Positions 43,005 to 44,193 of a DNA stretch of 44,193 bases are shown in pieces. The translations under genes were made by a program, and so were the position numbers. The number at the start of each line of letters is the position of its first letter. Within the stretch, counting starts at the first letter, position 1. This DNA comes from a virus. Where the stretch lies: positions 1 through 44,193 of the IMG/VR virus record IMGVR_UViG_3300046507_000069. One strand, written 5' to 3'. The notes under the pieces are model-generated. The model was not told the origin of the DNA and made no database searches. It saw only the letters and a program-made list of their open reading frames with translations.

Positions 43005-43237
43005 CAGTGGCCAGATGCCGAGGCGGCAGCGAGCAGCTTGGTGAAGTCGACCTTGCCAAGAAAGAACGCAGCGGCGAAGGCGAAGCCGGTGAAGTACACC
43101 AGCTTGCTCTCGACCTTCCGCACCCTCTCCTCAAGCTCTTCATGCTTCACGCCACCCTTGTTGAGGATGTCGATCACAAGATCGAGCTTGCCTTCCACGC
43201 GACCGAGATCGCGCGTCTGTTCGGATTGTTCACTCAC
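43004..43237 (-). CDS. Small membrane protein with coiled coil (second holin candidate)
   Basis: A GTG at 43235-43237 (site AAGGTG) gives 77 residues. A charged coiled-coil-like region (VEGKLDLVIDILNKGGVKHE, then ELEERVRKVESKL) is followed by one membrane helix (VYFTGFAFAAAFFLGK). The order resembles XhlA-type holin partners. It occupies the place of T7 gp17.5 holin, directly after the tail fibre. Its role beside the holin-like gene at 14682 is unclear. Confidence 0.7.
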   Translation of the reverse strand: MSEQSEQTRDLGRVEGKLDLVIDILNKGGVKHEELEERVRKVESKLVYFTGFAFAAAFFLGKVDFTKLLAAASASGH

Positions 43238-43245
43238 GGTACACC

Positions 43246-44193
43246 TTAGATCAACGGATTGTAGGTGCCGACAGTGCCACCGGCTTCGATGGCTCCCTCG
43301 ATCCCGTCGAAGAACGACTGGAAGATGTTGAGGGTAGCGCCTGCGGCAATGTAGATGCCGTAGGATGCGATGCCGCTGGCCTCGACGTTGTCCGCCCAAG
43401 TCGGACCTTCGAACCACAGGTTCTGGTACGCGTCGACATGCCCACCGACGTCCCCGCTGTACGGAGACAGACCACGGGTGCCGATCAGAAGGATGTACGG
43501 ACCAACGTTGTTGGCGTTGACGACGTGCGCGATGTTCTGGCCGAAGTTGCCGAAGTACTTGCCGTTGATGTGGACACCAACGCCAGCGCCGTGGCACGAC
43601 GAGCCCTGACAGTTCCTGTTCGATGCACCGAGGCCGTTCGCGGACATGCCGCCACCAGCCTGCCAGTACCCCGGATTGTCCGGAGGGTTCAGCCCGAGGG
43701 CCGTTCCGATGCAGAGATAGAAGATGCCGTTGAGCGTCACCGCGTCATTGAACGCGTAGGTCGACCCAGCCGAGTATTCGCCACGGAAGTTATACGGGCT
43801 CTTCTGGTTGAACAGACCGTTGTTGAACGAGCGGCAATCGATCTCGGCGAACTGAAACTCGACGCCGAGGCCGGGGAAGCCGTCGATGCCGCGTTCGTAA
43901 TAGTTGAAGCCGTCCGAGTTCAGACAGTGAGCGCTGGTGCACTCCTGCGAGTGGGTGATCGCACCTTCAGCGTGGAAGTTCGCACTGGAGCCGAACAGCA
44001 TGCTGCAGCGGTACATGAAGTTGACCGGGCGCAGCGTGGTGTTGTCCGGGTCCCAGACGATGTACGGCATCTTGCAGCCGACAAAGCTGACGCCTTCCCA
44101 GTACAGCGTCGTGCCGAACATCGTGCCTTCGGCATCGGTGTCGGTCGCGCCAGAGGCGTAGATGACTTCGAATTTTGCCTTGTTGGCTTCGAT
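43246..44193 (-). CDS. Tail fibre protein, C-terminal part (continues from base 1)
   Basis: This is the 3' part of the gene that begins at 1332. The frame enters at the window edge (in circular coordinates it continues from base 1) and ends at 43246. It is Gly/Asn-rich with repeated short strands and aromatic residues (GEYSAGSTYAFNDAVTLNGI; GLSPYSGDVGGHVDAYQNLW), in line with a beta-helical receptor-binding or depolymerase domain. The stop is followed after 8 bp by the GTG of the small membrane protein. In the overlap this copy encodes Lys where bases 1-147 encode Asn. Confidence 0.88.
   Translation of the reverse strand: MEANKAKFEVIYASGATDTDAEGTMFGTTLYWEGVSFVGCKMPYIVWDPDNTTLRPVNFMYRCSMLFGSSANFHAEGAITHSQECTSAHCLNSDGFNYYERGIDGFPGLGVEFQFAEIDCRSFNNGLFNQKSPYNFRGEYSAGSTYAFNDAVTLNGIFYLCIGTALGLNPPDNPGYWQAGGGMSANGLGASNRNCQGSSCHGAGVGVHINGKYFGNFGQNIAHVVNANNVGPYILLIGTRGLSPYSGDVGGHVDAYQNLWFEGPTWADNVEASGIASYGIYIAAGATLNIFQSFFDGIEGAIEAGGTVGTYNPLI
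44047..44193. repeat. Terminal overlap, copy 2 (circular join)
   Basis: Matches bases 1-147 except at 44173. See the entry at base 1; counting only one copy, the genome is about 44,046 bp. Confidence 0.93.

Noticed and set aside
238-44161. Many long open frames on the plus strand over the structural and replication genes (for example 9320-10849, 20830-22380, 3 kb region)
   Set aside because: They lie opposite well-identified minus-strand genes, have Arg/Val/Leu-rich translations typical of antisense frames in high-GC DNA, and lack ribosome sites and recognisable domains.
1-44193. CRISPR arrays, insertion sequences and rRNA
   Set aside because: No regularly spaced repeats, transposase or rRNA-like sequence was seen.

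Overview
This window is the essentially complete genome of a T7-like podophage (Autographiviridae type). It carries a single-subunit RNA polymerase, a T7-type replication set (gp2.5-like SSB, gp3-like endonuclease, gp4-like primase-helicase, gp5-like polymerase, gp6-like exonuclease) and the T7 virion set (portal, scaffold, capsid, gp11, gp12, gp13- to gp16-like proteins, tail fibre, TerS and TerL). Bases 1-147 recur at 44047-44193 with one mismatch, so the sequence closes to a circle of about 44,046 bp, opened inside the tail-fibre gene. GC content is high (about 60% by eye), and the lysis genes and lipoprotein o-spanin point to a Gram-negative host. A high-GC proteobacterium is my guess, at low confidence.

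Nearly all genes lie on the minus strand, so transcription runs towards lower coordinates. In that direction: the presumed genome-end region (39154 to about 37850, mostly non-coding, two small plus-strand genes, short repeats); an early block of small hypothetical genes (37.8-34.5 kb); a lysogeny-like block (MarR-type regulator, complete tRNA-Leu(UAG) on the plus strand, tyrosine integrase; 34.4-32.8 kb); RNA polymerase (31.7-29.2 kb); a middle block of micro-genes, SSB, endonuclease, primase-helicase, cytosine methyltransferase, DNA polymerase, exonuclease and MazG-like enzyme (29.1-18.0 kb); a terminator plus phage promoter at 17.95-18.0 kb; then the late block of portal, scaffold, lysis cassette, two structural-looking proteins, capsid, tail tube proteins and internal core proteins, ending at a terminator at 1.35 kb; and finally tail fibre, small membrane protein, GNAT acetyltransferase, TerS, SGNH hydrolase and TerL, wrapping from 1332 through the join to 39155.

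Two families of regulatory sequence stand out. One is a 17-bp element, consensus ATTACCCGCCCCTCTAG on the minus strand, which resembles T7/T3 promoters and is probably the promoter of the phage's own polymerase (five strong or good copies and one weaker). The other is an unrelated 16-bp element, consensus GYYYCRAYCTATCCAY, found in the same orientation at 13 intergenic junctions, nearly all in the early and middle region and usually 10-85 nt before a start codon. Its function is unknown to me and it is the most unusual signal here. The DNA polymerase leader also holds a 71-nt element that can fold as a three-way junction.

The integrase with a full catalytic set, the complete tRNA-Leu 30 bp from its start codon, the MarR-like regulator and host-type promoters in the same block suggest that this T7-like phage can integrate at a host tRNA-Leu gene.
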